The position numbers and the translations under genes are program-made. A stretch of 64,000 nt of DNA from Kiritimatiellota bacterium. GTDB taxonomy: Bacteria > Verrucomicrobiota > Lentisphaeria > Oligosphaerales > JAADHN01. The notes under the pieces were generated by a model. That model saw only the letters and a program-made list of their open reading frames with translations. It was not told the origin of the DNA and did no database searches. The DNA lies in assembly GCA_013151865.1 (NCBI GenBank), contig JAADHN010000145.1, forward strand, positions 19,020 through 83,019, read 5' to 3'. Positions 29,584 to 40,345 of the stretch are shown here, piece by piece. Each line of letters opens with the position of its first letter. Within the stretch, counting starts at the first letter, position 1.

Positions 29584-31926
29584 TCAATCCCGGGTCCCGA
29601 CCTCGACGCGGAGTCGGACTTCGGTCCCGACCACGCCGTCGGCCTGGGCCTGCAGCACGATGACGCCGGGCGCCCCGGTCGGCTGGACGATTACGAGCCC
29701 GCGCCCGCGCCAGACTCTATGGCAATTCCCACGGTAGGGCTCGGTATTCCTCGGGTCCGCGTTGGCCACCGCGGCAATCCGCCCCGGTCCTCGGAGCGTG
29801 AAATAAACCATGCGATCCTCGGTCGGGACCCGGCGACGGGCGGCGTCGAGGACTTCAACGGTAATATAAGCCAAGTCGTTGGGGCCGGCACGCAGACATT
29901 CACGGTCCGCCTGAAGCCCGATGCGTTCCGCCGTTCCCGCCGTGGTCAGTGCGGACTCCGCAACCGGACGGCCGGCTGCGTACTCCACGACCCGCAGCTC
30001 GCCGGGCTCGTATGCAACCGCGAACGAGGCGATGAACCGGACTGCGACTCCCGAGGGGCGGCGGCCGAGCGACCGACTATTGAGGAACAGTTCCACCTCG
30101 TCTCCGCCGGCGTAGATGTCCACCTGCAGCTCGCGGCCCTCGAGCCCGGGCCAGGTCCAGCTCGGCTGCAGGTCATGCCACCCCCAGGGAGAAACCAACA
30201 CCTTTCGCCCGTCCGAATGCGGCGGATGGACCCCGATCCAGGGACCTTTGGCCACCCCCCAAAGTACGTCTCGGTAATGCGACTGGGGTCGCTTGAACCC
30301 GCACAAGTCGATATCGCCGCAATTCGCCTGGTTCCAAGGGTAGCCCGGCAGATGTCCCTCTTGTTCGCCTTCGAGATAGGTGCGGCCGATCCCCGCCTCG
30401 CCGAGGTAATCCAAGGCGGTCCAGACGAAATCGCCGGCCAGGAAGTCGAATTTCTCGACCGCCTGCCAGTACTCGAAGGCCAGCGGCGGGAACGATTCGG
30501 TGGCGACGACCACGCGACTCGGGCGCCGCTCATGGTCCGATTCGTACACGTCGAGTCGGTAATTGTAGCCGCAGACATCCAGGGCGTCGAGCAGGGCGTC
30601 GGTATCGCGCCACTCGCCCTGTCCGTCCCAGACATTGCAGATGCCGGCCGTCACGGGACGAGTGGGATCGATTTCCCGGACACGCGCCGCGAGTTTTCGA
30701 GCGATCTCCGCACCTTCGGGCAGAGCGCGCTCGACCAGTTCGTTGCCGATGCTCCAAAGAATGATCGAGGGACGGTTGCGGTCGCGCAGAAGCATGCTGT
30801 CCAGGTCGCGCCGCCACCAATCGTCGAAATGGCGATGATAATCGTAGGGCAGTTTGGGGGCGCGCCACACGTCGAAGGCCTCGTCGACGACCAACATACC
30901 GAGTCGGTCGCAGGCAGCCAAAAAGGCGCGAGAGGGCGGGTTGTGCGCACAGCGCACGGCGTTGTAGCCGGCGGCCTTGAGGAGTTCGACCTTGCGTTCC
31001 TCGGCCCGGTCGAACGAGGCCGCCCCAAGAGGACCGCAATCGTGATGGACGCAGCCGCCGCGCAGCGACAGTCGCCGGCCGTTCAAGACAAACCCTTCCG
31101 CGGGCGTGAAGCGAAAGCTCCGGATCCCGAACGTGTCCTCGCTGCGGTCCGCGACGGCGTCGCCGAGGCGAAGCTCAGTGCGGATCCGATACAGGGACGG
31201 GGTCTCCGGAGACCAAAGGCGAGGGGCAGCGACCGCGAGCGAAGCGGCGGCCTGGACGCACCCCTCGGCGGGAACGGTCACGGAAGCAGTGCCGGCAGCG
31301 GTTTCTTCTCCATCCGGACCCAGGACTTGCCAGCCAACTGTTGCCCGGACGTCGGCGTCGGTTTCGTTCCGGATCGGAGTCGACAACCGGACAACCGCGG
31401 CGTTCGCCGAGACCTCCGGGGTCGCGGCCCACGTCCCCCAATGGCCGATGTGCACCGGCCCACCGACGAGCAGGCGGACGTGACGATAGATCCCGGACCC
31501 CGAATACCACCGGGTGTGCTGATGCGTCGAATTGTCCACGCGCACCGCCAAGACATTTTTTTGGCCCGGACGAAGGGAGCGGGAGAGATCGACGTGGAAG
31601 GTGGTGTATCCGTACGGATGCCGGAGCAGGTAATGACCGTTGCACCAAACCTCGGCGTCGCGATAGACGCCTTCGAATTCGATCTCCACGTGGCGGCCGC
31701 GCCAGTCCGTCGGGAGATCGAGATGTTTGCGGTACCAGCCCACGCCGTCGAGGAAGAACCCCCCCCGGCCGCCCGAGGGCGCATCGGACCGGCGGTCGAG
31801 TTCGATGCTCCAATCGTGCGGCAAATCCAGTCTGCGCCAGCCGGAATCGTCAAAGTGCGGCGAGGACGCCGCCTCGGGGGCGTCGAGCAGAAATCCCCAG
31901 TCCGAGTCGATGAGAACGCCGTGCAT
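29584..31926 (-). CDS. GH2 family beta-galactosidase-like glycosidase
   Basis: A 780-residue glycoside hydrolase family 2 enzyme. The sugar-binding N-terminal jelly roll has LPHDWSIE and WYRKHLDLP, an immunoglobulin-like domain follows, then the catalytic barrel. The acid/base is Glu396 (WSIGNELVE) and the nucleophile Glu477 (VATESFP). C-terminal beta domains complete it. ATG 31926 is used because AAAGG precedes it; the frame also allows TTG 31935. No signal peptide, so it probably acts in the cytoplasm on imported oligosaccharides. Family 2 also holds beta-glucuronidases and mannosidases, so galactosidase is the best but not the only reading. Confidence 0.9.
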   Translation of the reverse strand: MHGVLIDSDWGFLLDAPEAASSPHFDDSGWRRLDLPHDWSIELDRRSDAPSGGRGGFFLDGVGWYRKHLDLPTDWRGRHVEIEFEGVYRDAEVWCNGHYLLRHPYGYTTFHVDLSRSLRPGQKNVLAVRVDNSTHQHTRWYSGSGIYRHVRLLVGGPVHIGHWGTWAATPEVSANAAVVRLSTPIRNETDADVRATVGWQVLGPDGEETAAGTASVTVPAEGCVQAAASLAVAAPRLWSPETPSLYRIRTELRLGDAVADRSEDTFGIRSFRFTPAEGFVLNGRRLSLRGGCVHHDCGPLGAASFDRAEERKVELLKAAGYNAVRCAHNPPSRAFLAACDRLGMLVVDEAFDVWRAPKLPYDYHRHFDDWWRRDLDSMLLRDRNRPSIILWSIGNELVERALPEGAEIARKLAARVREIDPTRPVTAGICNVWDGQGEWRDTDALLDALDVCGYNYRLDVYESDHERRPSRVVVATESFPPLAFEYWQAVEKFDFLAGDFVWTALDYLGEAGIGRTYLEGEQEGHLPGYPWNQANCGDIDLCGFKRPQSHYRDVLWGVAKGPWIGVHPPHSDGRKVLVSPWGWHDLQPSWTWPGLEGRELQVDIYAGGDEVELFLNSRSLGRRPSGVAVRFIASFAVAYEPGELRVVEYAAGRPVAESALTTAGTAERIGLQADRECLRAGPNDLAYITVEVLDAARRRVPTEDRMVYFTLRGPGRIAAVANADPRNTEPYRGNCHRVWRGRGLVIVQPTGAPGVIVLQAQADGVVGTEVRLRVEVGTRD

Positions 31927-32330
31927 GGCCGCCAACCTTTCCGTTCGCCCGCCAATGAGGGACTACCGACAACGATTCCCATGCCGGTAATATGCGTAGC
32001 TTCCCGGCGCAATGCGAACTCCGCCGGCCGAATGGATGTGCGGAGCCGAGCGCCAAGAATTCGCAGCCGGCCGGTTACGGAGTGGCGACGGCTCGAAATC
32101 GAGACCGAATCGACATCGGGGCCGGCCGTAATTGCGGTCGCAACAGCGATTCCGATTCCGTTCCCGCAAAACTGAGACATTGCGGGAATCCGCTTGGGGC
32201 ACTTGGGACCGGGCGAGAGTCGGGCTACCTTACTACACCCCCGCACTCGCACTGGGGCAGCCGAAACCGGAGCACACGGCGCCCGGCGAATTCGTGCCGG
32301 GCCGACATCACTCGAGCGGGAACGATCTTC
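31927..32330. other. Divergent intergenic region between GH2 and TPM genes
   Basis: 404 bases with no gene. Promoters for the leftward glycan cluster and the rightward TPM pair should both lie here, but I see no convincing hexamer pair or operator. Confidence 0.4.
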
Positions 32331-33173
32331 ATGCACGGAACCGAGAAAATGCTTGCACGCGCTTTTTGGCCGCGAGGCCTATGGGTCCTGGCGTGCGTTT
32401 GGGCGATCGGGGTCGCGGCTCAACAGGTGCCCGGGGTGAGCTACCCGCCGAAACCCGGCGACCGCGAATTCATCAGCGACCAAGCCGAATTGCTGACCCC
32501 GGAGGCGCGGAAGGCCCTGAAAAAGCGCCTGGACAAGCTTCTCACCGACAAGGCGATCCCCATCATCGTGGTGACCATTCCTTCCCTGGCCCAATACGGG
32601 GCGCAGGGTATGCGCATCGAGTTGTACGCCCGACTGCTGTTCGACCATTGGGGGATCGGCCACCCGAAGATTCAAGTCGGAGGGCGCGGCAGGGGGCGCA
32701 GGGCGACGGTCGAGTGGAACAAAGGCATTCTTCTGCTGATCTCTGTGGGGGACCGCAAGGCGCGGATCGAACTGGGCGCCGGCTTCGGTCGGGAAAAGGA
32801 CAAATTGTGCGGCGACATCATGCGAACCCACATCATCCCGTTTTTCAAACGAGGCGATTTCGCCGGAGGCATCGAGGCGGGCGTGAAAGCCCTCGAACAG
32901 ATGGCCCGGGAAGAGGTCATCGAGCCGCCGCCTCGCCCCTGGTGGCATTACGCCGTCTTTCTGGGTGCGATCGCGCTGACGGTGTTCACCATTTCCTCCC
33001 TGATACGCCACGGGACCCGGGGATGGGCCTGGCTTTTCTGGGGCGCGGCGCTGGGCCTGCTCTGGTTCCTGGTCTATAACATTCTGATGTCGTCGGGGCG
33101 TTCCGGCGGGTTCGGCGGCGGTTCGTTCGGCGGCGGTTTCTCGGGCGGTGGGGGTGCGACCGGATCGTGGTGA
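32331..33173 (+). CDS. TPM-domain (YgcG-like) membrane-anchored protein
   Basis: A 280-residue protein with a signal peptide (about 1-30), an extracytoplasmic TPM domain (REFISDQAELLTPEARKAL, then WNKGILLLISVGDRKARIELGAGF) and two membrane segments at about 205-250, ending in a Gly/Ser-rich tail. This is the layout of YgcG-type proteins, of unclear role; plant TPM relatives act in photosystem repair and have phosphatase activity. ATG 32331 has a weak GGGA before it; ATG 32349 is an alternative. The next gene is a second TPM protein about 100 bases on. Confidence 0.85.
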   Translation: MHGTEKMLARAFWPRGLWVLACVWAIGVAAQQVPGVSYPPKPGDREFISDQAELLTPEARKALKKRLDKLLTDKAIPIIVVTIPSLAQYGAQGMRIELYARLLFDHWGIGHPKIQVGGRGRGRRATVEWNKGILLLISVGDRKARIELGAGFGREKDKLCGDIMRTHIIPFFKRGDFAGGIEAGVKALEQMAREEVIEPPPRPWWHYAVFLGAIALTVFTISSLIRHGTRGWAWLFWGAALGLLWFLVYNILMSSGRSGGFGGGSFGGGFSGGGGATGSW

Positions 33174-33274
33174 CCGGCCCCGCCGCAGGCGGCCGAGCGG
33201 CGGAGCAGGACATGAGATCGCCGTTGCGATCATGACGGCTTTCCACAGGCCGAAGAGTGACGAGGATGGGGCGC

Positions 33275-33961
33275 ATGAATATCCGAGACTTCTTTTCGGA
33301 AGAAGAAAAAAAACAAATCGATACGGCCGTGGGTGAGGCCGAACGCCGAACGTCGGCGGAAATCGTACCGGTCCTGACGGGCGCCAGCGGCGATTACGAC
33401 CGGGCCGAGGACATGTTCGGCCTCTTCCTGGCCGTGGCGGCGGTCTGCGCCTGCTGGGTCCTGTTCCAGGGGCCCAAAGCGGGCGTTTGGGAAACCGGGC
33501 AAGACGTGGCCCTGCGCTACGGGCTGCCGTGGATCGTCGCAACCATCCTGGTCGCCTTTGCGGTTGGGGCCGTGACAGCCACCAAGGCCTGGTTCATTCG
33601 CCACCTGTTCACGCCGCGCTCCGTCATGCTGGCCGCGGTGCGACGGGGGGCCGAACGGGCTTTTTATGAGCACAGTCTGTCCCGAACGACAGGAGGAACG
33701 GGAGTGTTGATCTACGTGTCGGTTTTCGAGCGCATGGTCTACGTCTTGGGCGATTCGACCATCAGCGAGAAACTGACGGATGCGGACTTCGCAGAAGTCA
33801 AAGACGCCGTCGTTGCGGGGTTCGCAAGCGGTCGACGCGCCGAGGGCATGTGCAACGGGATTCGCCTGTGCGGCGAGAAACTGGCGGCGCATTTTCCGAT
33901 TCAGGAGGGGGACGTCAACGAACTGCCGAACCAACTGCGCATCTACGAACAACGACTCTGA
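33275..33961 (+). CDS. TPM-domain membrane protein, second of a pair
   Basis: A 228-residue protein opening with NIRDFFSEEEKKQIDTAV and EAERRTSAEIVPV, the TPM start, interrupted by two hydrophobic segments (about 50-70 and 88-110). GVLIYVSVFERMVYVLGD and FASGRRAEGMCNGIRLCGEKL complete the domain. Unlike its neighbour it has no signal peptide and the TPM fold is split by the membrane hairpin, as in the other common bacterial TPM type. ATG 33275 is favoured over GTG 33257 because GAGG lies 11 bases before it. The pair with the YgcG-like gene recurs in bacteria, but its role is unknown to me. Confidence 0.85.
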   Translation: MNIRDFFSEEEKKQIDTAVGEAERRTSAEIVPVLTGASGDYDRAEDMFGLFLAVAAVCACWVLFQGPKAGVWETGQDVALRYGLPWIVATILVAFAVGAVTATKAWFIRHLFTPRSVMLAAVRRGAERAFYEHSLSRTTGGTGVLIYVSVFERMVYVLGDSTISEKLTDADFAEVKDAVVAGFASGRRAEGMCNGIRLCGEKLAAHFPIQEGDVNELPNQLRIYEQRL

Positions 33962-34004
33962 TCCGGACCGTTGACCGGGAACGCTTGGGCACGCCGGTCT
34001 CCGG

Positions 34005-35049
<1,045 letters not shown>

Positions 35050-35069
<20 letters not shown>

Positions 35070-36852
35070 TTCTTCCCAGCGTTTCCATTACTTTCGAACT
35101 GGCAATCTCCACCTTCCGGCGGACGGCGATCTCCTCGCCGGCGGCTTCGAGAAAGCCCCGAATCTGCTCGCCGAACTTCTCCCAGATCTTGTGACGCCGC
35201 ACCTTCATCGTCACCGTGAGCAGGCCGTCCTCGACCGTGAACTCGGGCAGAATCAGGACGTCTTTCGGACGTTGGAAAGGGGCGAGGTGCCGAGTTTTTT
35301 CCGCGACTTCACGCCGGACCCGCTGCAGGAGTTCTTTCTCCGCAAGACCGGCAACGGCTTCGTCATCCACGTTGACGCAGGCGTAGATGCTCTTGCATTT
35401 GTCGCCGATCACCATGGCTTCGGTGATAATCTCGCTGCTCTTGATGGCGTCCTCCACATGCTCGGGGTGGACTTTTTCGCCGCCCACCAGCACCAGCATG
35501 TTGCCCTGGCGCCCGTCGAGAAAAAGGAAGCCTTCCGAGTCGACGTAGCCCATGTCGCCGGTGTGGAGCCAACCTTCCGAGAGGGTTTTGGCGCTGGCGT
35601 CCCGATGCCGCCAGTATCCTTTCATAACGCACTTGCCCCGCACGAGCAGCTCTCCGTGCAAATCTTTTCCCCGGTTGCCGTTTTCGTCCAAGAAAGTGTA
35701 GTCGCCGCCGTTCTCCGGACTGAGCCAGGAAAGCATTTTGCCGCAACTGCCCAACTTGTGGACGTCGGGAATGTTGGCGCTGATGATCGGAGTGGCCTCG
35801 GTCAGCCCGTATCCCTGGTACATGGGGGCCCCGATGTACTTGAAGAAAATCTGGTGTTCGAGATCCAGCGGAGCACCGCCCGAAATGAAAAAGCGCAGAC
35901 GCCCGCCAAAAGCCTGCCGAACTTTGCGAAAAACCATCGGATCATAAAAGGAATGGTGGGCCAGTAGACGCAGGACCCCGCCGTCCAGCCGCGGTCCCGC
36001 GGTAAAAATACGGGAGGCATTGTGCACGGCCCGTTCGAACAGGGCCCGAACTCGCGGCGGGGACTCGGCAATTCGCTTGAGAATGCCGCTGCGCAGCGCG
36101 TCGGCAATGCGCGGCACCACCAACATGATGGTGGGTTGGTACCGCTTGATGTTCTTGCGGAAATCGCGCTTGTCCCTCGGGATGATGAGCCGACAGCCGT
36201 TCGACAGGGCCGCAATCACCTCGACCACCAAGGCGAAACTGTGCCAGTAAGGAAGGAGTGACATGATCGCGTCGGACGGAGTGATGGGGACCATCTCGAG
36301 CGCCGACTTGGCGTTGATGAAAAAATTGCGATGAGTGAGCATGACGCCCTTCGGCATTCCGGTGGAACCGCTGGTGTAGATCAGCGCGGCGACATCGTCG
36401 GGATCGACATCGAAGTATTCGCTCGGATCCGCCGGGACGCCCGGCAGCGGCAGGTCCGCGAAACTCAGCAAGGGAATGTCGCCCGCATTCTGCCGGACTT
36501 TGTTCTCAACCGACGAATCCACCAGGATGAGAGACGGTTCGGCGTCACGGATGATGAAACCCATCTCGAGGTCGGCCAATGCTTCGCAGATCGGCACGGC
36601 AATGGCGCCCACCCACCAGCAGGCATAGAACGCCGGGAACTGCGTCGGCGCCTTCGGGGTGATGATGCCGACACGGTCCCCGGATTTGATGCCTTCCCGA
36701 ATGAGGCGCGCCGCCCAGTTCCGGACTTGTCCGAGGAGGTCGGAGAAAGTCACGTCCACGATGGTCTCGCCCGCGGTCGGATACGAGAGGACGACGTGCT
36801 GGGCGTGGCGCTCGGCCGAAGTCAGAAAGAGATGGGATAAGTGCTCTTTCAT
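35050..36852 (-). CDS. AMP-binding long-chain acyl-CoA synthetase-like enzyme
   Basis: A 600-residue adenylate-forming enzyme starting at ATG 36852 behind GGAGGGG. Motifs: the phosphate loop YTSGSTGMPKG, the FFISGGAPL strand, YGLTEATPIIS (A5), a late LHTGDMGYVDSEGFLFLDGR (A7/A8) and the C-terminal lysine region. The adenylation core resembles fatty-acyl-CoA ligases, including the type fused to acyltransferases. The frame stays open upstream to 37266, but that part is shadow. The stop overlaps the DAHP synthase start by 20 bases, so the two may be translationally coupled despite unrelated functions. Confidence 0.92.
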
Positions 36853-36930
36853 GGGTGAATACCCCTCCGTTCTTCCACGTGTGCAGTTCCGGACGGCCCC
36901 GTGCTTCCCGGTGGACCGACGGGTTGCCCT

Positions 36931-36981
36931 GATGAATTCATGAACTTCGTCGCGAAAGGGCGCAGCGGATGGCTCATGCAT
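36931..36981. repeat. 51-bp repeated element, intact copy
   Basis: GATGAATTCATGAACTTCGT and the following CGCGAAAGGGCGCAG run straight into CGG and ATGGCTCATGCAT. The same parts recur at 54486-54645 with one substitution in the first part and a 109-bp insert in the middle. It lies between the acyl-CoA ligase start and the end of the CDC123-like gene. Confidence 0.85.
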
Positions 36982-36989
36982 GACTCGGG

Positions 36990-37688
36990 TCAGAACGAGA
37001 CGGAAATATCGCCTTTCATCTTGACCGGCCCCGGCACGAGCTTGAGGCCGGGTGTCTCGCCCCAATCTCGGTCCCAGGTCTTGAAAAGGAGCGGATCGGT
37101 CGGGCTGCCCCAGGGGTTGAGGTCCACCAGCATCCACCGGTCGCTCGAAGTGAGGTAGGCGTCCGCCACCACGCTCGAGACCGGGAGTCGCTTGGCCACC
37201 ACGGCCCCAAAGGTCTTGGCGGACCGCCACACCTCCACTTGGCGACCGACAATTTTCGGGAAACACCCGTCCAGGTGATACTGGGACATGGCCGTAAGGT
37301 GTCTCTCATGAAAAAACATTCTGAATTCGCGGGACCGGTCCATCCGGCGGAAGGGACGGACGGTCAGGGAACAGGTCTGACCGGACAGAAAAGCGGCCCG
37401 GACTTTCTCGCTGGACGCCAACAATTTCCAGGCGCTACGCCCGAACGAAACCCAGCGTCCGGCCCGGAAATGCGGGCTGTCCGTGGGGGCGCATACGTCC
37501 GCACCGACGAAACAGGCGCCGGTGAGATTGCGAATCGCACGCTGGAGACGGGCGGCGACCCGCTTCGGGGCCGGACCGGTCAGCTCGCCCGCGGTAAGGG
37601 CGTCTCGCTCTTCCGGATCCAGGGCGAGAAAAACCGTCGGAAACGAATACTCGCCCAACGTCGTGTACCATGTCGATATGCCGATCAC
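36990..37688 (-). CDS. CDC123/D123-like ATP-grasp protein
   Basis: A 232-residue protein of the D123 family (PF07065), the family of eukaryotic Cdc123, an ATP-grasp chaperone for eIF2 assembly. Visible: the FP..FL opening, SFGRSAWKLL, TVRPFRRMDRSREFR, the MSQYH strand and the nucleotide/metal segment VDLNPWG...DPLLF (Asp189, Asn191). The start decides the annotation: GTG 37688 follows AAAGGAG by six bases and gives a family-like N-terminus, whereas the longer ATG 37769 start adds unrelated residues. Bacterial members are sparse and of unknown role, possibly peptide or protein modification by ATP-grasp ligation. No obvious partner gene is adjacent. Confidence 0.83.
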   Translation of the reverse strand: MIGISTWYTTLGEYSFPTVFLALDPEERDALTAGELTGPAPKRVAARLQRAIRNLTGACFVGADVCAPTDSPHFRAGRWVSFGRSAWKLLASSEKVRAAFLSGQTCSLTVRPFRRMDRSREFRMFFHERHLTAMSQYHLDGCFPKIVGRQVEVWRSAKTFGAVVAKRLPVSSVVADAYLTSSDRWMLVDLNPWGSPTDPLLFKTWDRDWGETPGLKLVPGPVKMKGDISVSF

Positions 37689-38038
37689 GGTGGACTCCTT
37701 TTCTTGCCCGACAAAAGGCGGAGAGATCCCGCGAGTCCCCGCAGTGCGGAAAACCATCGGAGCGCCCACCCTCCGGGAGCGCCGCCACCGAGCTTGGCGA
37801 GAAGTGGTTCGCTCCCCGCGTGAGGGCGACGCCGATCAGCCTTCCGCCGGAGTCCTTTTTCTCGAAAAAACGACCCCGAACACCACTGCGACCCCCTGTG
37901 GGCAGGGTCAATATAAAGCGACACGCGCAATTCCGCCAGGCCGGTCCCGCGGCATATTGTTCATCGCGGGACCCGCCGGGCTACAAGCCAAAACCCCGAA
38001 CGTCCGGCCGATTCCGCGCTGCTCTCCGTATGGCCCGG
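37689..38038 (-). other. Gap between the CoA-disulfide reductase and CDC123-like genes
   Basis: 350 bases without a supported gene. It should hold the CDC123-like promoter; nothing convincing was located. Confidence 0.4.
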
Positions 38039-39739
38039 TCAATTCCCGAGCGTCTCGTACGGCCACATGACGATGCCGCCGTCCAAGACTTTGACGCTCC
38101 GGAAACCCGCCGCGTTCAAGATCAGGGCCGCCTCGTAACCGCGCAGCGAAATCTTGCAAAAAGTGATGATCTCTTTGTCGCGGGGGACTTCGGCGGTGCG
38201 GCCGCGGAGCGCCCCGAGAGGGATGTTCACGGCGCCGGGCAAGGCGATCCCGGCCACTTCCTGCGGAGTTCGCACATCGAGCAGAAAGAACTCGTCGCCG
38301 GCATCCATCTTCCGCTTGAGCTGTTCCGGCGTCACACCTTCGAAGAACCCATCGAGCTTGTTCCGCATGACGTTCGCTGCCGTAATGATATTGTCCATGG
38401 CGGCCGAGTACGGAGGGGCGTAGCAAAGGTCGGCCCCGGCCACATCGTCCACCGTCAAACCCGCGGTAACGGCCATGGCCGCCACATCCACACGTTTGGC
38501 GGCGTCGCCGGGACCGACGGCTTGGACCCCGAGAAGACGACGGGAGCTGCGGTCCGCGATGAGCTTGAGCATCAGCAATTTAGCGGTGGGCATGAAGTGG
38601 GCGCGATCCGGAGCGGGCGCCAACACCGTAACGGGGTCGAACCGCGCCTCGACCGCCTGCTCGAACGACAGCCCGGTGCGGGCCGCAGTGAAATCGAACA
38701 CCTTGCACACGCTGCTGCCCAGCACGCCGGGAAAGACACTGTCGACGCCGCACACATTCATGGCCGCCACGCGCCCCTGCTTGTTTGCCGTCGAACCGAG
38801 CGGCACATACACCGGTTTCCCGGTGACAAGATCGCGGCACTCGGCACAGTCGCCTACGGCAAAAACGGCCGGATCGGAAGTCCGCATGTGCTCGTCGACC
38901 CGGATTGCGCCCGTTTCGCCGATCTCGATCCCGGCGGCTTTGGCCAGTGCCGCATTCGGCCGGACACCCACGGCCATAATCGCCATGTCGGCGGAAAAGT
39001 CGCCCCGAGTGGTGCATACCCGCCCGACGCGCCCGCCGCCGTCGGTCCCGGCCTTTATGGCGGTAACTTGGGCATGGGTCAGCACCCGAACCCCGTGGGA
39101 TTCCATGTGTTTCCGGACCTGGTGGGCCATTTCCCAATCGAGCATGGGCAGGATTTGCGGCAACATTTCGACCACGGTCACCCGACAGCCACGCTCGACC
39201 AGGGCCTCGGTAACTTCAACCCCGATCAAGCCGCCGCCAATGACGACCACGTCCAAGGCGCGCCTACGAGCCAGGGCCGCGCGAATGCCCTCGGCGTCCT
39301 CGACGCCGTGAAGCGAATAGACCCCGTCAAGGTCCGCGCCGGGGATGGGGGGGCGAACCGGCGTCGCCCCGGTCGCCAGGACCAGTCGGTCGTAGGGGAG
39401 CCGGCTTTCTTTCCCGGTCGCCAATTCCCGAACCCGAACCCGCTTTGCCGCACGGTCGATTTCCAACGCCTCAGTCCGGTTGAGGACCGTCACATTCTTG
39501 ACCTTTTGAAAATAGGCCGGATCGCGAACGACACCGATCGGACTGCACATCAATTCCTTCTGTTCCTTCACCACGCCGGAGATGTAATAGGGCAGGCCGC
39601 ACCCCGCATACGAAAGGAACTCGCCTTTCTCCACGACCGTCACTTCGGCCCGGGGACAGAGCCGAACGATCTTCGAGGCTGTTTTGGGGCCTGCCGCAAC
39701 CCCGCCGATGATGACCACACGCAGTTTCGAGGCTGTCAT
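38039..39739 (-). CDS. CoA-disulfide reductase / NADH-oxidase-like flavoprotein with rhodanese domain
   Basis: A 566-residue flavoprotein starting at ATG 39739 behind GCGGAGGAA. FAD-binding VVIIGGVAAG (8-17) and active-site Cys47 (SYAGCGLPYY) mark the CoA-disulfide reductase / persulfide reductase class, and a second Rossmann motif VVIGGGLIGVEV binds NAD(P)H. Residues from about 465 form a rhodanese domain with Cys528 in a CxxSxR loop. Such fusions reduce CoA persulfides or polysulfides and keep CoA reduced. HPr lies upstream with a 133-base gap. The role is inferred from the family; sulfur chemistry versus redox protection cannot be told apart. Confidence 0.94.
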   Translation of the reverse strand: MTASKLRVVIIGGVAAGPKTASKIVRLCPRAEVTVVEKGEFLSYAGCGLPYYISGVVKEQKELMCSPIGVVRDPAYFQKVKNVTVLNRTEALEIDRAAKRVRVRELATGKESRLPYDRLVLATGATPVRPPIPGADLDGVYSLHGVEDAEGIRAALARRRALDVVVIGGGLIGVEVTEALVERGCRVTVVEMLPQILPMLDWEMAHQVRKHMESHGVRVLTHAQVTAIKAGTDGGGRVGRVCTTRGDFSADMAIMAVGVRPNAALAKAAGIEIGETGAIRVDEHMRTSDPAVFAVGDCAECRDLVTGKPVYVPLGSTANKQGRVAAMNVCGVDSVFPGVLGSSVCKVFDFTAARTGLSFEQAVEARFDPVTVLAPAPDRAHFMPTAKLLMLKLIADRSSRRLLGVQAVGPGDAAKRVDVAAMAVTAGLTVDDVAGADLCYAPPYSAAMDNIITAANVMRNKLDGFFEGVTPEQLKRKMDAGDEFFLLDVRTPQEVAGIALPGAVNIPLGALRGRTAEVPRDKEIITFCKISLRGYEAALILNAAGFRSVKVLDGGIVMWPYETLGN

Positions 39740-39872
39740 GCTCTTGTTCCTCCGCTTCAATAAAAGGTACTTTGACACAAGCATCGCAGCCGCGCGGGCG
39801 GACGGTCCGGCCGAAACCGCGCCGGGGGGAGCGTCCGGGAGCGACCAAACCGGGAACTGGCGCGACAGGCGA

Positions 39873-40145
39873 TCAACGGGCGAAATCGAAGTCTTTTTCG
39901 AACAGCTCCACCATCTTGGCGCAAGTCTGCTCCTCGTCCGGCCCCTCCACCTCGACCGTCACGGTCTCGCCGCACCGGATCGCCATCGAAATCAATCCCA
40001 GCAGGTTCGCCGCGTTTTCAGTCCGGCCGGACGGCCCCGTCACACGAATCTCGCCGGGGTACTGGCGAGCCGCTTGGACGATGAGGGCGGACGGACGGCA
40101 GTGAATCCCGTATCGGTTTCGGACGGTCGCCGTTCGAGAGAACAT
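39873..40145 (-). CDS. Phosphocarrier protein HPr with Asn at the Ser46 position
   Basis: A 90-residue HPr. The phosphoryl-accepting His15 sits in GIHCRPSA (normally HARP). The segment around position 46, usually KSIMG or KSILG, reads ANLLG here, so the Ser that HPr kinase phosphorylates is Asn47 and carbon-catabolite control through HPr-Ser-P should be lost. The start is ATG 40145; no clear Shine-Dalgarno precedes it, and the frame is open further upstream without family similarity. No EI (ptsI) or EIIA gene is in the window, so its phosphodonor must be elsewhere or it serves a regulatory role. Confidence 0.9.
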   Translation of the reverse strand: MFSRTATVRNRYGIHCRPSALIVQAARQYPGEIRVTGPSGRTENAANLLGLISMAIRCGETVTVEVEGPDEEQTCAKMVELFEKDFDFAR

Positions 40146-40345
40146 AGGGTGAAAACTTTCGTTGAACCCGGGACGGTCCGCAGGAGGACGCGGCCACGGT
40201 TCCGGGCGAGAGTCGAATTCGAGGAAAGGCGCCCCTTTTGTGCCGTCGCCCGAGGGACCGGGACGTACCTTGGCAAAGCCGAAACGAAAGACCACAAAGG
40301 CCTGGATCGGCGTCCTCGGGACCAAGGCGCCCGGGGACCGCACCG

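Noticed and set aside
29560..32175. 871-residue frame on the + strand across GH2
   Set aside because: Antisense to the GH2 gene, whose catalytic residues are all present; composition is shadow-like.
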